A DNA stretch of 64,000 nucleotides from Usnea hakonensis (GCA_013423325.1 BLJB01000138.1:111308-175307); one strand, 5' to 3'; shown: positions 1 to 10,938, counted from the first letter of the stretch. Notes: generated by a model not told the origin, from the letters alone. Made by a program: numbers and translations.

Positions 1-2425
1 ACTCATTCTCCATACAATGGCATGTAATAAGGCTTTCGTGGCCGTTGCCAACATGTTTTGGATGTGAAATCGTCTCCCATATTGTACAACGTGGCTACAG
101 TCACTCATGGCTGTGAGCTGCGGGTCTCCGATGCGGTTGTACAACCTTTGTTGTAGAGCAAACAATTGACAAGGGGACAAAATCCCTTCTCAGTACAAGA
201 TTGATTCCAGTCATGTCCCTGCCTTGTACTAGCTCAATGAATGCCAGCTTTTCTGGCTATGTTGTTTGATGCGTCTCACATATCTCTGTTAGATCATTTA
301 CCCAAGACTATGGGACCTTCTGGTGGTTTCTAAATTTATATCAACTAATGGCTTATTAGGAGTCTGAATACTCAATATAAAGTTTCAATGACCGGCCCAA
401 CAACACTAGCTATTTTGACTTTAGGACAACATGGATCGAGTTCGGCATGCGAGCCAGGATGTGAAAGAAGCCTTGATGTGGGAATCTGAGATACCATCTA
501 AGCAGCTGGAACCTGAAGTGGTATTAATCAAGAACTCTTGCAAGTCCTTCATTGCTTCCAATACCACGCGCAACCCACGTGCTGGATTTCCAAATTCCAC
601 ATTCCCACTTGTACCGTCTTGCAAGAGGAGTACAACGGACACTTGTGGGACCTACGCCAATGAGCTTGGTGCAGCCCGGCCAGCTATTGCAAATTCGAGC
701 AGCCGCACCATGATTCGTCTAGCACTGACAGCGTCCGTGCACATCGACTCCAGTGAGGACAAGCAAACGGGCCGAACCACTGGGTTGGAGGGCGCAGAAG
801 TCAAACCAGAATTGGGCGTCGTGGATATTCAAGGGGCTGGTGGAGAGCTAAAACCTCGGTCTATGGAGCGGCAGGCCAGCCACCGATCGTGCTTCAAGCC
901 ATGGGGATACATCTGAATGATGGCATAACGACGGCATTCCAGCATGGCAAAATGGACTGTTGGAATCCGGGAGGTCATACCCTACTAAGACACGAGGAGG
1001 GGGTCTCTACGCCCTGATTGGCTTTCGCTAGAGTACTTAGGCCGGATTTGTTGTTGGACCAGCCGAGGACTAACCAAATACGTACATTCATACAGTCAGA
1101 AAATAAGAAGAAGATTTTGCAACATGACTAATAGAGAGTATCTTAGAAACTTTGGTTGTAGCTGTTGTCGTTAATTAAGCAATACGAGTTGGATGTTTCT
1201 ATGTTCGTTGACTGGCCCAAGATCAAAAACCGGCCATAAAGCTAAAGGCTGCTGCTAGGGTCTTTTTGTCCTATCAAGTTTCAAGGTTCGCATGTACTTG
1301 TAGATGAACTTGCAGCGTTACGACTACCTCGTCCAAAGATCCAAGAGTTTAACAGTGAATGTATTCCTTGCAGCGAGGCAATCTATCGTTATGGTTTGCA
1401 GTGTGCGTACTCCGTAAGGGCCGGGAGTTCCATCATGCTCCGAAGACCCAATACATGTCCAGAGCACAATCTGCTTGTTACATGATTACATCAAAGCATG
1501 TTGTTTATTACTATTGTGGTTGCTGTCTGCCGCTGCATGTGGGCTGAGTCTTCGGAGGATATGTTTCAAGAATACGGGGATGGCTGCAGCCTGCAGAACG
1601 GCAAAAAGGTGGAGCGAATCAGCGGAAGACGGGTGAAAAAAGGGGGGACGAAGCAAGCCAATGATGATGTACAGAATGTGTGTGTGTACTGTGTAAGCGT
1701 TTTAGAGTGCATTAAAACAGCGGGTGCTAAGGTTGCCTCGCCAAAAGTCTAAAGCATGAAAGTATCACGTCCCATCTTCTTCACTCCAATAAGGTAAGGT
1801 AATAATAAAATCATTACAGTATTACATTATTACCATCACCATCACCAACCATCAAAATATTATTATTATTTATTAATATTGCACAGAAAGCTGCGCCTTA
1901 CCGTTTAATAGTCTTTCCTTTGGTCACCCATTGCAACCCGTATCCCTGGTTGAAAATCGCCCGTTAACTTAATGCGACCCTCCTATCAGAGTATTTTTAT
2001 TAACAATAAAGTACTTAACCATGTCGTATAGGTTGGAATCCAATCCCTCGTCCGCTTATAAGTGCTATAGGAGCATCCAAATAAAATGCGCAAATTCTCA
2101 AATTCTCCATAGCTTTTCACTCATTACATGCGCATTCGCATATTTTGGACCTAGATTTAGCAGCAGTCGCAGTCGTGCTTGCTCAAGCTTGGCTTTGCTT
2201 GTCCTCTCCTTCCTCTCCTTATCTCCATTCCTTTTCACAGCAATACTCAAATCTGCTTACGCTTATTGCATTCCAACGTTACTTTTGAATGCCTCCCCTT
2301 GCGTCCTCAAATGTTCGACTTCTCCCTCGAGAAGCATTGCTTCATCTGTCATGACACCATAGCACATTCCGTCATGAAGAGGCTACTGCCTTGGGCCCCA
2401 GCTCCTGCATCTGCTGGCCAGAGAG
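1..2425. other. gene-poor left flank
   Basis: No gene can be supported here. The longest plus-strand frame (431-916, 161 codons) has an overlapping open frame on the opposite strand and matches no family I recognise. AT-rich simple sequence lies at about 1800-1880. A CT-rich tract at about 2195-2235 may belong to the promoter or leader of the acyltransferase gene that follows. Confidence 0.4.
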
Positions 2426-4012
2426 ATGTTCTTTGGGCTGAAGTACGTCTACGTGAACGTGAGCTGTCCCCAAGAGCGGTCCTATACTGACATGCTCCAA
2501 GGGTCTTCGCGGTATTGCATCTCTGCTTGTCGTTACGAGGTACGTTCCTGTGGAGCGTGCATGTGAGCCTTCAACTCAACATCAACCCTTGAATTGTTAT
2601 CGTGTCCAGACAATGCTGAGCTCGACATCTCTGATAGCCACTTATCTCGATCGTTCGCCTACACACTCATACCACCAGCTCAAGACAGCACCCATACAGG
2701 CTCCCTCATCCACTTGCCTTTACTACGTCTACCTGCCCAAGGGGCACCGTGGGTTTCTCTTTTCTTCATTTTGACCGGCTACGTCAACGCCATGAAGCCA
2801 ATCAAGCAAGCACGAAATGGCAATGGCAATCAAGCTCTTTCGGGCCTGGCTTTCAGCGCATTCAGGAGGACTGGAAGACTCGTTTTACCCGCAACTATAG
2901 CTACCATGATAAGCTGGGTGATATGTCAGTTGGGATTGTTCGAGATTGGCAGGACGTGTGAAGCCGTTTGGATTCGGGATACAAGCCCCAAGCCTGGCCC
3001 GGGAATCACAGGCTCCATCCGTCTCCTCCTCACGAACCTTTTCACCACATGGACAACCGGGTTCAACGTTTATGACAAAAACCAATGGACATTCCCTTTC
3101 CTACTCAAAGGATCAATGCTCGTTTTCATTACTTTGCTTGCAACAGTGCGTATACACTCAAATTATCGTACATTAGTATTCCTGGGCCTTTATGCATTCA
3201 GCTGGGCGGGAGGTGATTGTAAGGAGCTCCGTACCCCTTCGAATTTTAGTAAGATCAAGGTCCCTGTCTCGGGCTAACACAAGTCCTCTGGTACAGCAAT
3301 GCTTGGTATGAACATCTATTTCGGAGCACTCCTTGCGGAATTGTCAAACCGACTCCCATCTCACTCTATAACCCATCCACGAAATCTGTTCATACGAGCC
3401 ATGACAGGGGTTTTACTTCTTGTTGGCCTTCACGTCTCCGGTTACCCGGAGGTGTCTCCCGAATGGTCTTCATGGTCGCAGAATTTGGCCCAAATCGGGC
3501 ATTTCATCTTTCCAGGCAATGACTACTGGCGTTACTGGACCTCTATCGGCGCTCAACTTATCACTCTTGCAGTCGTGATATCTCCTCGGATGCAGGAAAT
3601 GCTGTCACATCCCGCCTTTGTATGGTTAGGGAGTGTGAGTCTGCCACTTTATCTAATCCACGGGCCCTTGGTCCGTAGCTTGCTTGCGTGGATGGTTTTC
3701 GGCTGGCAAAAGCCGGTCTCATATGACACCAAAGATGTCAATGGGAATCTCACGGACTCTTCGCAGCGAAGGTCGTTTCCAGACGGCTGGGTCTTTTGCA
3801 TTGTTCTGCCCCTGTTCTTCGTGATTCTGCTTTGGGCTTCGCATCTTTGGACCACCTGGGTTGAACCATGGTGCGCATCCATAATCAAACGCATGGAGGA
3901 AGTTATGTGCTGGACCGAGCCAATAGAGAATGCAGAGCTACCAAGGAGTAATGGATGTTACGGAGAAAAGATGGAACGGCCAAGGAGTAGCGGAATTCTG
4001 AATCATGTATGA
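2426..4012 (+). CDS. acyltransferase-3 family membrane protein (apparent frameshift near the N-terminus)
   Basis: Likely exons are 2426-2539, 2638-3218 and 3297-4012. Introns are 98 nt (gtacgt...gatag) and 78 nt (gtaagg...tacag), and both keep phase. The first recognisable block reads GLRGIASLLVVT, then SHLSRSFAYTLIPPA, then WVSLFFILTGYVNAMKP. This is the N-terminal signature of fungal acyltransferase-3 proteins, which are polytopic and transfer acyl groups to sugars or lipids. Several hydrophobic spans follow, including residues encoded at about 3390-3450 and 3780-3850. From the GLRG block to the stop there are about 444 codons. Upstream, the frame from ATG 2426 gives RSYTDMLQ directly before this block but one base out of frame, with the shift at the GGG of 2501-2503. 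Either the gene is damaged, the assembly has an extra G, or the true start was missed. Substrate is unknown. Confidence 0.75.
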
Positions 4013-4433
4013 AGTTTGGATCTGGGTATACCATCGGAAAAGCATTAGAGGTAAAGGTGATTAAGCATCGAACGTCATGTTGTATTATATCTGCAAGAAT
4101 AGCATGAGAGACGACCAGATCTGTTGCATCAGGGTGATTAGCTAGCAATGTGAGCATGGATGGGTCAATATTCTTTGGCTCATCCCCAAGCAGCTGGCTG
4201 GTAATATGTCACAAAAACGTCCCAAGGAGGCTTAGCGTCACATTTGAGAGATGCTACGGGCCTGACGCTTGTTTTCTTGATAAAGCTTGTCCTTTGTAGA
4301 ACCTCACGGCAAACTTGAGCCATTGAATCGATGTTACATGTTGGGCCAACATCGAGTGTGCCGCATCCTCCCCGTTCTTCGTCAACCAACCACCCCTTGT
4401 TTCCCCCCCTTTCGCCCCCACAGCTATCTTCCC
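4013..4433. other. convergent intergenic space
   Basis: This separates the 3' ends of the acyltransferase gene (+) and ATP18 (-). No coding signal seen; it should hold both terminators. Confidence 0.4.
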
Positions 4434-5095
4434 TCAATGCTTGTCCCCCGGCTTCTGCACCTTGAAATTCGGATTCCGCGGATCGTTTTTGAATTGGTCG
4501 GCTGTGTTTGTGCGTGTCAGCCTTTTTGGTGCTTGTTTTTTTTCTTTGTTTGTAGCTAGCTTGCTTGCTGAGGTGTGATTGGTGTTGTTGTTGTTGTTGT
4601 TGTTGGCCCCGGGGGAAAGAAGGAAAGGATGGATGGATGGATGGATGGGAGGAAGGGAAACGTACTTTGAGCGAGGGTATTGGCGGCGGAGTTTATTCCG
4701 TACATCATTATTAGACCTGGTTGTGGGGGAAGAGGATTGATTAGTTTGGGTTGTGATTGTGATGGAGAGTTGGGGGTGGGGATGGGGAGGTGAGGAGTGA
4801 TGGAAGGGAAAGGGGATGGGTGTAGATGTTGTTGAGCTCATGGCCCCTCTGAGGAGTCGCAGCGCCAATTGGGCACCTGGGCTCTTCTGTTGTCAGGGGC
4901 TTTATTTCTCTGCAGACGTACCGGCGATGAAGAATGGTGCCATTGGCTGCGCTGTAGATGAGATGGATGGTTGGTTAGCTTTAGAGAAGGGATATTTCGA
5001 GGCTGGGGGGTACGGCTTTTTTTTGGGCTTCGGCGATGGGGATGGGGAGAGAGCGTACCGTAGAGGCCGGGGAATTTCTTGCCTAGGAATGACAT
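4434..5095 (-). CDS. ATP18: mitochondrial F1Fo ATP synthase subunit J
   Basis: The four exons read on the minus strand are 5095-5059, 4951-4922, 4716-4666 and 4501-4434. Splice sites are GT-AG and phases agree, giving 61 residues, close to the 59 of yeast Atp18. The protein starts MSFLGKKFPG, passes through one hydrophobic span (MAPFFIAGLIMMYGI, about residues 16-30) and ends with the family signature TDQFKNDPRNPNFK plus a short charged tail. Subunit J is a small single-pass inner-membrane protein of the Fo sector, located with the a/i/k peripheral stalk region. The third intron (4665-4502) carries GTT and GGAT microsatellites. The start lies 294 bp from the divergent SPC19 start. Identity rests on the reconstructed protein and is strong. 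Confidence 0.9.
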
Positions 5096-5389
5096 TGTTG
5101 TTGCGGGATTGGGTTCTGTGGTGTGGGGAGGTTCGGGTTTGTTCGTGGTGATGGTGATGGTGAAGGGTGCGGAGAGGCGTGGAAGCTTTACTGTTTGGAA
5201 AGCTCGAGGTTTGAGATGTTAGATGCTTGTCGTGGAGACTGGAGTCCGTAAAGTACCTTACTTTACTAGGCCGCTTTTTCTCAAGCGCCGGGAGCGATTT
5301 CTTCCGCGTCAAAGCTTGGCTGCTTGTTTCGCTCTGAGGTAAGGTATTATTGTACGTACGGCGTTCGAGCGTGCAGGTGTCAATCTATC
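5096..5389. promoter_or_regulatory. shared divergent promoter of ATP18 and SPC19
   Basis: This 294-bp gap separates two outward-pointing start codons, so both promoters must lie here or overlap. It contains a repeated GGTGATGGTGATGG stretch. No specific operator was identified. Confidence 0.5.
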
Positions 5390-6062
5390 ATGGCACATTC
5401 GCTGGCTTCTTGTGTGTCGTCCCTACGGTCGTCGAATGCGCTTCTATCGTCTAGTATATCCATCCTCGACTCTGGGGTCAATGATTTCCCACGCCTGGCG
5501 AAAGTGCTGCAGACCACTCGCGTATGTTTCCATTCCCTTCTTGTCTATTCGATTTCGACTTTCTCCAATTTGCATGGGAGTTTGTTTCTTTACGGCGGTT
5601 GCTGGCGCTGGTGAGACCCATAGTATAGTCAAATGCTAAGACCACAATCACCACCTCCAGCATTTCGAACTCCTTGCCGAACCCACCCTCCACTCCGCCC
5701 AATCCACCCTCCTCGCCTCCTTGACCCCCGAACTCGCCTCCCTCCTCTCCAAAGTCGAATCCCACCTCGACAAGCTCGCCCGCCGCGAACAAGCCCTCAT
5801 CGCCCGTAGCGACCTTCTTGAAGGCAGGATAGGTGAAGGACGCGCATCATCATCATCATCATCCATGGGAGGAGGTGCGAAGAGGGGGAGCAGTAGTGTG
5901 GGTGTTCTGAATGGTGGGGATGGCGGGGGGAGTAGGGAGGCGTTGAGGCTGAAGCAGTTGAGGGGGACGAAGGAGAGGTTGGGGTATGCTGTTGAGAGGT
6001 TGGTGCTGCAGGCGCAGCAGAAGGAGAGGCAGTTGAGGATGAGTATTGCGGCTAATGATTGA
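5390..6062 (+). CDS. SPC19: DASH/Dam1 complex subunit Spc19
   Basis: Two exons, 5390-5521 and 5661-6062, are joined in phase 0 across a 139-nt intron (gtatgt...ctccag). The product is 177 aa; yeast Spc19 is 165 aa. The N-terminus has the family block SLASCVSSLRSS followed by SILDSGVNDFPRLAKVLQTTR. After the intron come HFELLAEPTLH and then a predicted helical region (LLSKVESHLDKLARREQALIAR) suited to coiled-coil assembly. A Ser/Gly-rich linker sits at residues about 105-130, and a basic helix ends the protein. Spc19 is part of the ten-subunit ring that couples kinetochores to spindle microtubules. The ATG at 5390 is chosen because conservation starts directly after it. Confidence 0.9.
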
Positions 6063-6690
6063 AGACGGATGATGGCGAGGGAGCGTGAGCGGCTCTCGGG
6101 ATCTGATGAGTGGGGTGGGAGGCGTTGGTGGTTGGATGCGTATACCCTTTTTACTTTTACATTGAACGACATGAGCAGCGATTGCTGGTGTTTATGGTTC
6201 CAAAGCGCCTCATGGCTGCTGTGGTGTACGAGCCTTTATGCTGCGTTGGTGAATAGACAGCTTCAGATAGCATGAGAGCATTGTGGAATTCAGAGTCTGG
6301 GTCGAAGGTAATGGTGCTCTCATCTGCGCTCTCTTGCAAAAGTGAGCCTTCACTTGACTTGCGTCTTAAGAGAAGATGGAAGAGGGTTCAAGGGAAAGAA
6401 GTTTACCGTCACGAGAGAGGCATGGATTTAGTTCGACGGCCATGGCTCTGTGCCACTCGTGCACTACCAGATTACATTTGAGGTTCTGGTCACTTGACGA
6501 AGGCTGCTTGATGGTAAGTACAAAAACAAGGCAACCGGGTCATGAATCGATGATACATTCAATTGCATTACAGGAGCCTCATTAGGACGTCCTCGAATCG
6601 GATGTGTTCCACCTATACGTAGAAGATTCTCGTCCCTGGTTGACCGCGGCGTACTGCAGGAAGAATGTAGGGCTTACGTTGTGCGAAAGG
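6063..6690. other. convergent intergenic space
   Basis: This 628-bp gap lies between the 3' ends of SPC19 and the SPOUT methyltransferase gene. No gene or repeat recognised. Confidence 0.4.
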
Positions 6691-7913
6691 TCATGATTTT
6701 CCCTTCCTCAGTACAACATTTCTCAATCCCATCAGCCCCAGCCAAACCGCCTCTTCCGTCCGAATTGTCCTGCTGCCTTGTCCTGGACACAAGTTCACCC
6801 AGTGATCAAACAACGCTTTCGGACTTTTCACTCCCAAACCTTCCAGCTCCTTGTCTGCCTTGACGGCGACTTCCAATCCGGCAACCCCTCCGAATACAAC
6901 CATCATGTGCGCGAACTCGGGAACGGGGTGGCTCGTCGACTTTCTTGTACTATCAAGAGTAGAGACGGGGACACCGCGCTCTGATGTCCCTATCGTTTGA
7001 TCATAGCCGCCGTCGAATGGACACTCGGTGAGAACGGCAGACAGACAGGAGGCTGAGCGCACACTGTAGCCCCAGTAATAGCCAGCCTCTTCTCGCGGAG
7101 CAGAGGGAGCAACAGCTTCGGCTAGCAATTCATTGCCCGGGATTTCTTCGGGCCTCTCTTTATCTTTAAACTTAACAGTCACACGCGTTTCTGGTGCTAT
7201 CATATCTGAGACAAAGACTCGTACACCAAGGCCAGTCCAAACGTACGTATGACCTGACGGAATCCTGTATATCTTTCTTTCTCTCCTGTGTGGAATGTCT
7301 AGCTTGGTAACGCCTTCGCGGTATTGGCACCACTCGTGTCTGCGGAGGTGATGTGGCATGTCTAGACTGGGCAAGGATCCTGCAAGTCGAAGGTCTGGAT
7401 GCAGGGAAAACAGGTCCTTTCGTAGATTCGGAGGCGTCTCGAGATAGGACAAGATGTGCGCGAGGAAATAGTTGGGATCTGTGTAGCCTGTATACGAATC
7501 TTTTCCCCCTCCATTTTCCACAGTACTTGAACTCGCGTTCTGATTCTCCGCATCCTGAGCCGCTGAACCATCGTCAAAAACCACCACTTCATCGACGCAG
7601 AAGACGGCTAGGGCACGGGCGATTTGACCTGCCAGGAGTGTTTGGAGTTCGGGCGTTTGTGCACTGTAGTCAATTCGTTGGTGGGCTGCTCAGGACGGAC
7701 CGAGACAGACTTACTGACTTTGTGACAATGCTTCCAGGTAGCGCAATGCTCAGCGTATACTTGCGCCCTTCCTTGGCTTCGAAGACGGCGGTGGGCTTCG
7801 AGGTATCCACTTCGCTCTCCGCGGGCTGGTCGGAGCCACGCTTGCGTTTCTAACGTTCGTTAGCTGAGCACGAAACGAAGGGGTATAGAAGAAACCTGCA
7901 CCTTGGATTCCAT
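6691..7913 (-). CDS. SPOUT-domain RNA methyltransferase (SPOUT1/C9orf114 family)
   Basis: Three exons read on the minus strand: 7913-7902, 7849-7719 and 7663-6691. They give 371 aa. The first exon is a 12-nt microexon coding only MESK, followed by the basic stretch KRKRG. The strand of the knotted methyltransferase domain starts at YTLSIALPGSIVTNAQ, then QIARALAVFCVDEVVVFDD. A middle insert has OB-fold character (about residues 150-250: KIYRIPSGHTYVWTG...RVTVKFKD). The C-terminus has the cofactor-binding knot segments MMVVFGGVAGLEVAV and LCPGQGSRTIRTEEAVWLGLMGL. The family (yeast YMR310C/YGR283C, human SPOUT1/CENP-32) is an S-adenosylmethionine-dependent RNA methyltransferase class. The exact substrate is not established from sequence. 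It diverges from the SelK-like gene with 187 bp between starts. Confidence 0.88.
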
Positions 7914-8100
7914 GGTAAGCGTGGGGTAGACTGCAAACTCTATGCCGGTCGTAAAGAAAAAAGAAATATTCCCATTTTCGTTCGAGACGATTCACTAGTG
8001 CTACCCTGCGTTCGCGCGCAACCGCCAACCTGACTTGACGTGGCACCTTGCAGCTTACATAGCTTCAGATCAAAGCATTCATTGTGCACGTGCGATCAAT
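7914..8100. promoter_or_regulatory. shared divergent promoter
   Basis: This 187-bp gap lies between the SPOUT methyltransferase start (-) and the SelK-like start (+). It must contain both promoters; no defined motif is claimed. Confidence 0.45.
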
Positions 8101-8546
8101 ATGTCTGCGCCAGCCCGACCTTATCTTTCTAATGGCCAAGTGCTACAAAGGCAAGCGTTCATCGTCATCCCTAAGAATATCGGCTAAGCGATCTTAACAG
8201 TCCGCCCTTGTCCGCCCGTGTTCGCAACTTTTTCGATGACTCCTACGCCTTCTTGGGACTCTACGTGACTACTTTGTTCTCTGTACGTTGATTTGATACA
8301 TTTAAAAGGTAAAATGATTTCATCGACTGATGGCTTGCAAAGCTTGATGCCTATGCCGCTGCGGAGCAATCGCCCTTCAACATCAGAAACAGAAATCGGT
8401 CAACCGCTGGCGTGAGAGCTGGACCACGATCTGGCGGTAGTGGAGGCGGAGGTGGCGGAGGTGGAAGTGGTGGTGGAGGAGGGGGGGGAAGGAAAGTAGG
8501 AACTGTGGACGACATAAGAGGTCCAGAGTGCAAGAGCTGTGGTTGA
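8101..8546 (+). CDS. selenoprotein-K-like small membrane protein (cysteine form)
   Basis: Exons 8101-8150, 8201-8282 and 8343-8546 give 111 aa. The N-terminal PYLSNGQVLQS matches the conserved start of SelK/SelG-type proteins. A hydrophobic helix follows (NFFDDSYAFLGLYVTTLFS, about residues 25-43), then an Arg-rich segment, a long Gly-rich tract and the ending CKSCG. SelK-family members are single-pass ER membrane proteins linked to ER quality control and palmitoylation complexes. Fungal members carry Cys in place of selenocysteine. Intron 1 (8151-8200, 50 nt) starts with GC (AG|GCAAGC) and ends with AACAG; this is the only phase-consistent join I found. Intron 2 is 8283-8342. Function in this fungus is inferred from family only. 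Confidence 0.75.
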
Positions 8547-9074
8547 GGTGTGAGAACGTTTGAGATCTTTCATGGTCTAGGCATTGGGAATGGAGTTGGA
8601 ATTGTCATAGCTGCAAATTGAGTCTGATCGAGACCCTCATTGAGTGTAAAAACAAAGAGCCTGGTCGACTGTGAGATCACAGGAGATGATCATGTTATTT
8701 TCCCCCTTATTTGGTCAAGATCCATACATTTGGTTCTTCATACCGTACCGTTGTATGGAGCAAGCGCTATGCTGCGATTTGCAACGAGACTTACACACTC
8801 AGAGCTCGAATGCTTAGCACTCTGGCAGACTGTATCATGCCACTACTGGCTGGACTGACCAGCCTTATTGCATACTCAGGAATTTCCAAGAGGGTCAGCA
8901 TTCCATCCGAACCTCGCCTTTCCGAGCGGACTCAATGTTTGCCTCCATCCTGGGTCTAGTTGATACTCATCATCGTCTTGTCGTTGTATCCTTGCTCGGA
9001 AGTAAAACAGCCGCACCATACCATTCAGGCTCTTGCGTCTGATACATCCGAAGCACAGGACCGGCCGTTCGCGG
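8547..9074. other. convergent intergenic space
   Basis: This 528-bp gap lies between the SelK-like and POP7 3' ends. Short open frames here (such as 8640-8858) show no recognisable protein. Confidence 0.4.
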
Positions 9075-9705
9075 TCACTTCAAAGTTATGGCAACTTCCA
9101 CAAAGCTAGCCTTCCGCACGCGTGACTCTGGCAATTCCTCCTCTTCGTCCTCTCCCTCTACAGCCTCGTTCCCTGGAGGCGCGACCGACTCCACTATATC
9201 ATCAACAACACCGACCGTGCCAGTCCTCAAACGCACCCTACAATCATCTTGGCCCTGGAAGAAGAGCGCTAACCCTAGCACATTCTGAATGGCCCTACTC
9301 GTAGCCTTCAAAATCACTTCCTCTGGTTCCTTGCCTATTGACACATGGTATCTTTCGCCCAACTTGCTGAGCTTCTGCTTGTCACTGCCCTTGCCGTCCA
9401 CGAGGTCTATTTTGCCCATGGACCGTTTGTCGATTTCGCCAAGTAGTTTGCGGACTCGTTTGACAGCGGATATGAAGGGCATTTTGGTTGACACGTAGAC
9501 GATCTTCTTTTGGTCAGCACCGGTAAAGGGGGAAGGTACAGGTGGATGGAGGATAGGCCGCTTTTGAATTCGTGCATCTAGATGTCTCTCTGAGTCCAGA
9601 GTTCCAGTCTCTTGTACAGGTTGACATACTTTTGGGCAAACGAGGCATTTTAGGGACAATGTTTTTGTTATTGTCTCCGGCTTTAGTAACCTTTTTTGGT
9701 GCCAT
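9075..9705 (-). CDS. POP7: RNase P/MRP protein subunit Pop7 (Rpp20)
   Basis: Two exons, 9705-9630 and 9577-9075, are joined across a 52-nt intron (gtatgt...catctag) to give 192 aa. The basic N-terminus (MAPKKVTKAGDNN) precedes IQKRPILHPPVPSPF, the standard entry to the Alba-type fold of Pop7. Next come KKIVYVSTKMPFISAVKRVRKLL, then VSIGKEPEEVILKATSRAIQNVLGLALFF, and the closing strand CRVRLRTGTVGVVDDIVE. An acidic stretch (EGEDEEEELPE) follows. Pop7 pairs with Pop6 and binds the P3 helix of the RNase P and MRP RNAs, in tRNA 5' processing and rRNA maturation. The alternative unspliced frame would lack an ATG start. It shares a 192-bp divergent promoter with LIP2. Confidence 0.9.
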
Positions 9706-9897
9706 AGTAACAATCGGCCTTACGATGTATGTAAGTGGTTAGGCTGATAATTGTTACCTTGACGAGTCTAAAGTTTACGGAGCGATACGGAATGCAGAAC
9801 AGGATTCGGGAGCGCTTGGCGCGTTAGAAAATATCTTGTAGTCTTATCTGCCGCGGGCATCACATCAAGCCAAGCAGCATCATGGCCCATTGGCTTA
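9706..9897. promoter_or_regulatory. shared divergent promoter of POP7 and LIP2
   Basis: This 192-bp gap lies between outward-facing start codons. No specific element is identified. Confidence 0.45.
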
Positions 9898-10710
9898 ATG
9901 AGGCTTCGACACCTTCACTTGCCTGGTCTGACACCTTATCTACGGGTATCAGCTATACAAGAGAACCTAGTCCGCCTTCATTTAGATCACAAAGCCTCTC
10001 GGCCAACGGCAACAGCTCCAACCTGCAGTCCTGGCCCAGTCCTGCTTACCTTCCAGACTCCTCCAACGTATACCTGCGGCCGGCGAGAAATTGGTGCGCT
10101 GTCGCAAGAGCAGATTGACCATCTTAGGGCTGGTGGCAAAGCCGAATTTCACGAAGCACTCCGTGGCGGGCAAACTACTTTCCATGGCCCGGGACAGTTG
10201 ACGGCTTACCTCATCCTCTCGCTTCACGAGCACAATCTGAACGCCAGAAATTACATTCGGCTCCTCGAAGACTCAGTCATAGGTACGTGTGCAAGGTATT
10301 GGCTCGAGGCCCATACGACTGAAAATGCAGGAGTATGGATTGGATCTAGTCGGGATGAACGCAAACTCGCTAGTGTGGGAGTCCATCTGAGACGGCAAAT
10401 TGCAAGTCATGGGGTTGGCTTGAACGTTACGGTTGATCTCTGGTGGTTCGATAGGATTGTGGCCTGTGGACTACCAGAGAAAAAGGCAACGTCAATTATG
10501 AAGGAATACATGGGCTTGGAGCCAGATAACGCGCCGAATATTAAAGTATTTGGTCCGGCTGGGGTGCCTGGACGACGTCGGCCTGCCATTCAGTTCTACG
10601 AAGTTCGTGAAGCGATGTTGCAAGTGGCCGATAGTCTCGCGAATGAAGTATCATCGCGCCTGTCAGGCGTTGATGACAAAGTAGAAAATGTTGATGAGGA
10701 ATGCTTATGA
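9898..10710 (+). CDS. LIP2: lipoyl(octanoyl) transferase
   Basis: Intronless, 270 aa, starting at ATG 9898. It transfers octanoyl from acyl carrier protein to lipoate-requiring proteins in mitochondria, the first step of protein lipoylation. The LipB fold is clear. TYTCGRRE lies in the substrate pocket region, and RGGQTTFHGPGQLTAYLI is the family signature. The catalytic Lys is in RKLASVGVHLRR and the catalytic Cys in IVACGLPEKKATS. GVGLNVTVDLWWFD separates these two. The first about 40 residues are Arg/Leu-rich and could be a targeting sequence. The C-terminal acidic tail is not conserved in the family as far as I know. Confidence 0.93.
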   Translation: MRLRHLHLPGLTPYLRVSAIQENLVRLHLDHKASRPTATAPTCSPGPVLLTFQTPPTYTCGRREIGALSQEQIDHLRAGGKAEFHEALRGGQTTFHGPGQLTAYLILSLHEHNLNARNYIRLLEDSVIGTCARYWLEAHTTENAGVWIGSSRDERKLASVGVHLRRQIASHGVGLNVTVDLWWFDRIVACGLPEKKATSIMKEYMGLEPDNAPNIKVFGPAGVPGRRRPAIQFYEVREAMLQVADSLANEVSSRLSGVDDKVENVDEECL

Positions 10711-10773
10711 TTGACGTATCGTCTTGGAGAAGCCAACTCCAGATGGTGGGAGCATTGAGAGAATGGCTCATGC

Positions 10774-10938
10774 TCATGGATCTGATATTTGAAGAATCTT
10801 CAAAGCCGATTCCCGTAACCTATCAATTACGGTTACTGTACGCTTGAAGGCGTCCATATCCGAGTAAACATTCACCAGCCTCTGATCGGTCTCGTATGAG
10901 TATGGCATCACCTTTAGAGTAAAAGCAGAAATGGACAT
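10774..10938 (-). CDS. possible small protein (54 codons), unidentified
   Basis: A short minus-strand frame reads MSISAFTLKVMPYSYETD and continues with mixed charged and hydrophobic residues to a stop just past the LIP2 3' end. Its composition looks coding, but no family is recognised. It could be the last exon of a longer spliced gene upstream on the minus strand. It could also be chance. Confidence 0.2.
   Translation of the reverse strand: MSISAFTLKVMPYSYETDQRLVNVYSDMDAFKRTVTVIDRLRESALKILQISDP

Noticed and set aside
431..916. 161-codon plus-strand frame
   Set aside because: No recognisable features, an overlapping minus-strand frame, and no splice or promoter support; not enough to call a gene.
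8351..8533. Minus-strand proline-rich open frame
   Set aside because: It is the antisense of the Gly-rich tract of the SelK-like third exon; the plus-strand model is supported by family motifs and splice sites.
8544..8546. TGA after CKSCG as a possible selenocysteine codon
   Set aside because: The family's fungal members use Cys. The CxxC is already complete before the TGA, and the reading after it looks non-coding and soon stops. No SECIS-like element is evident.
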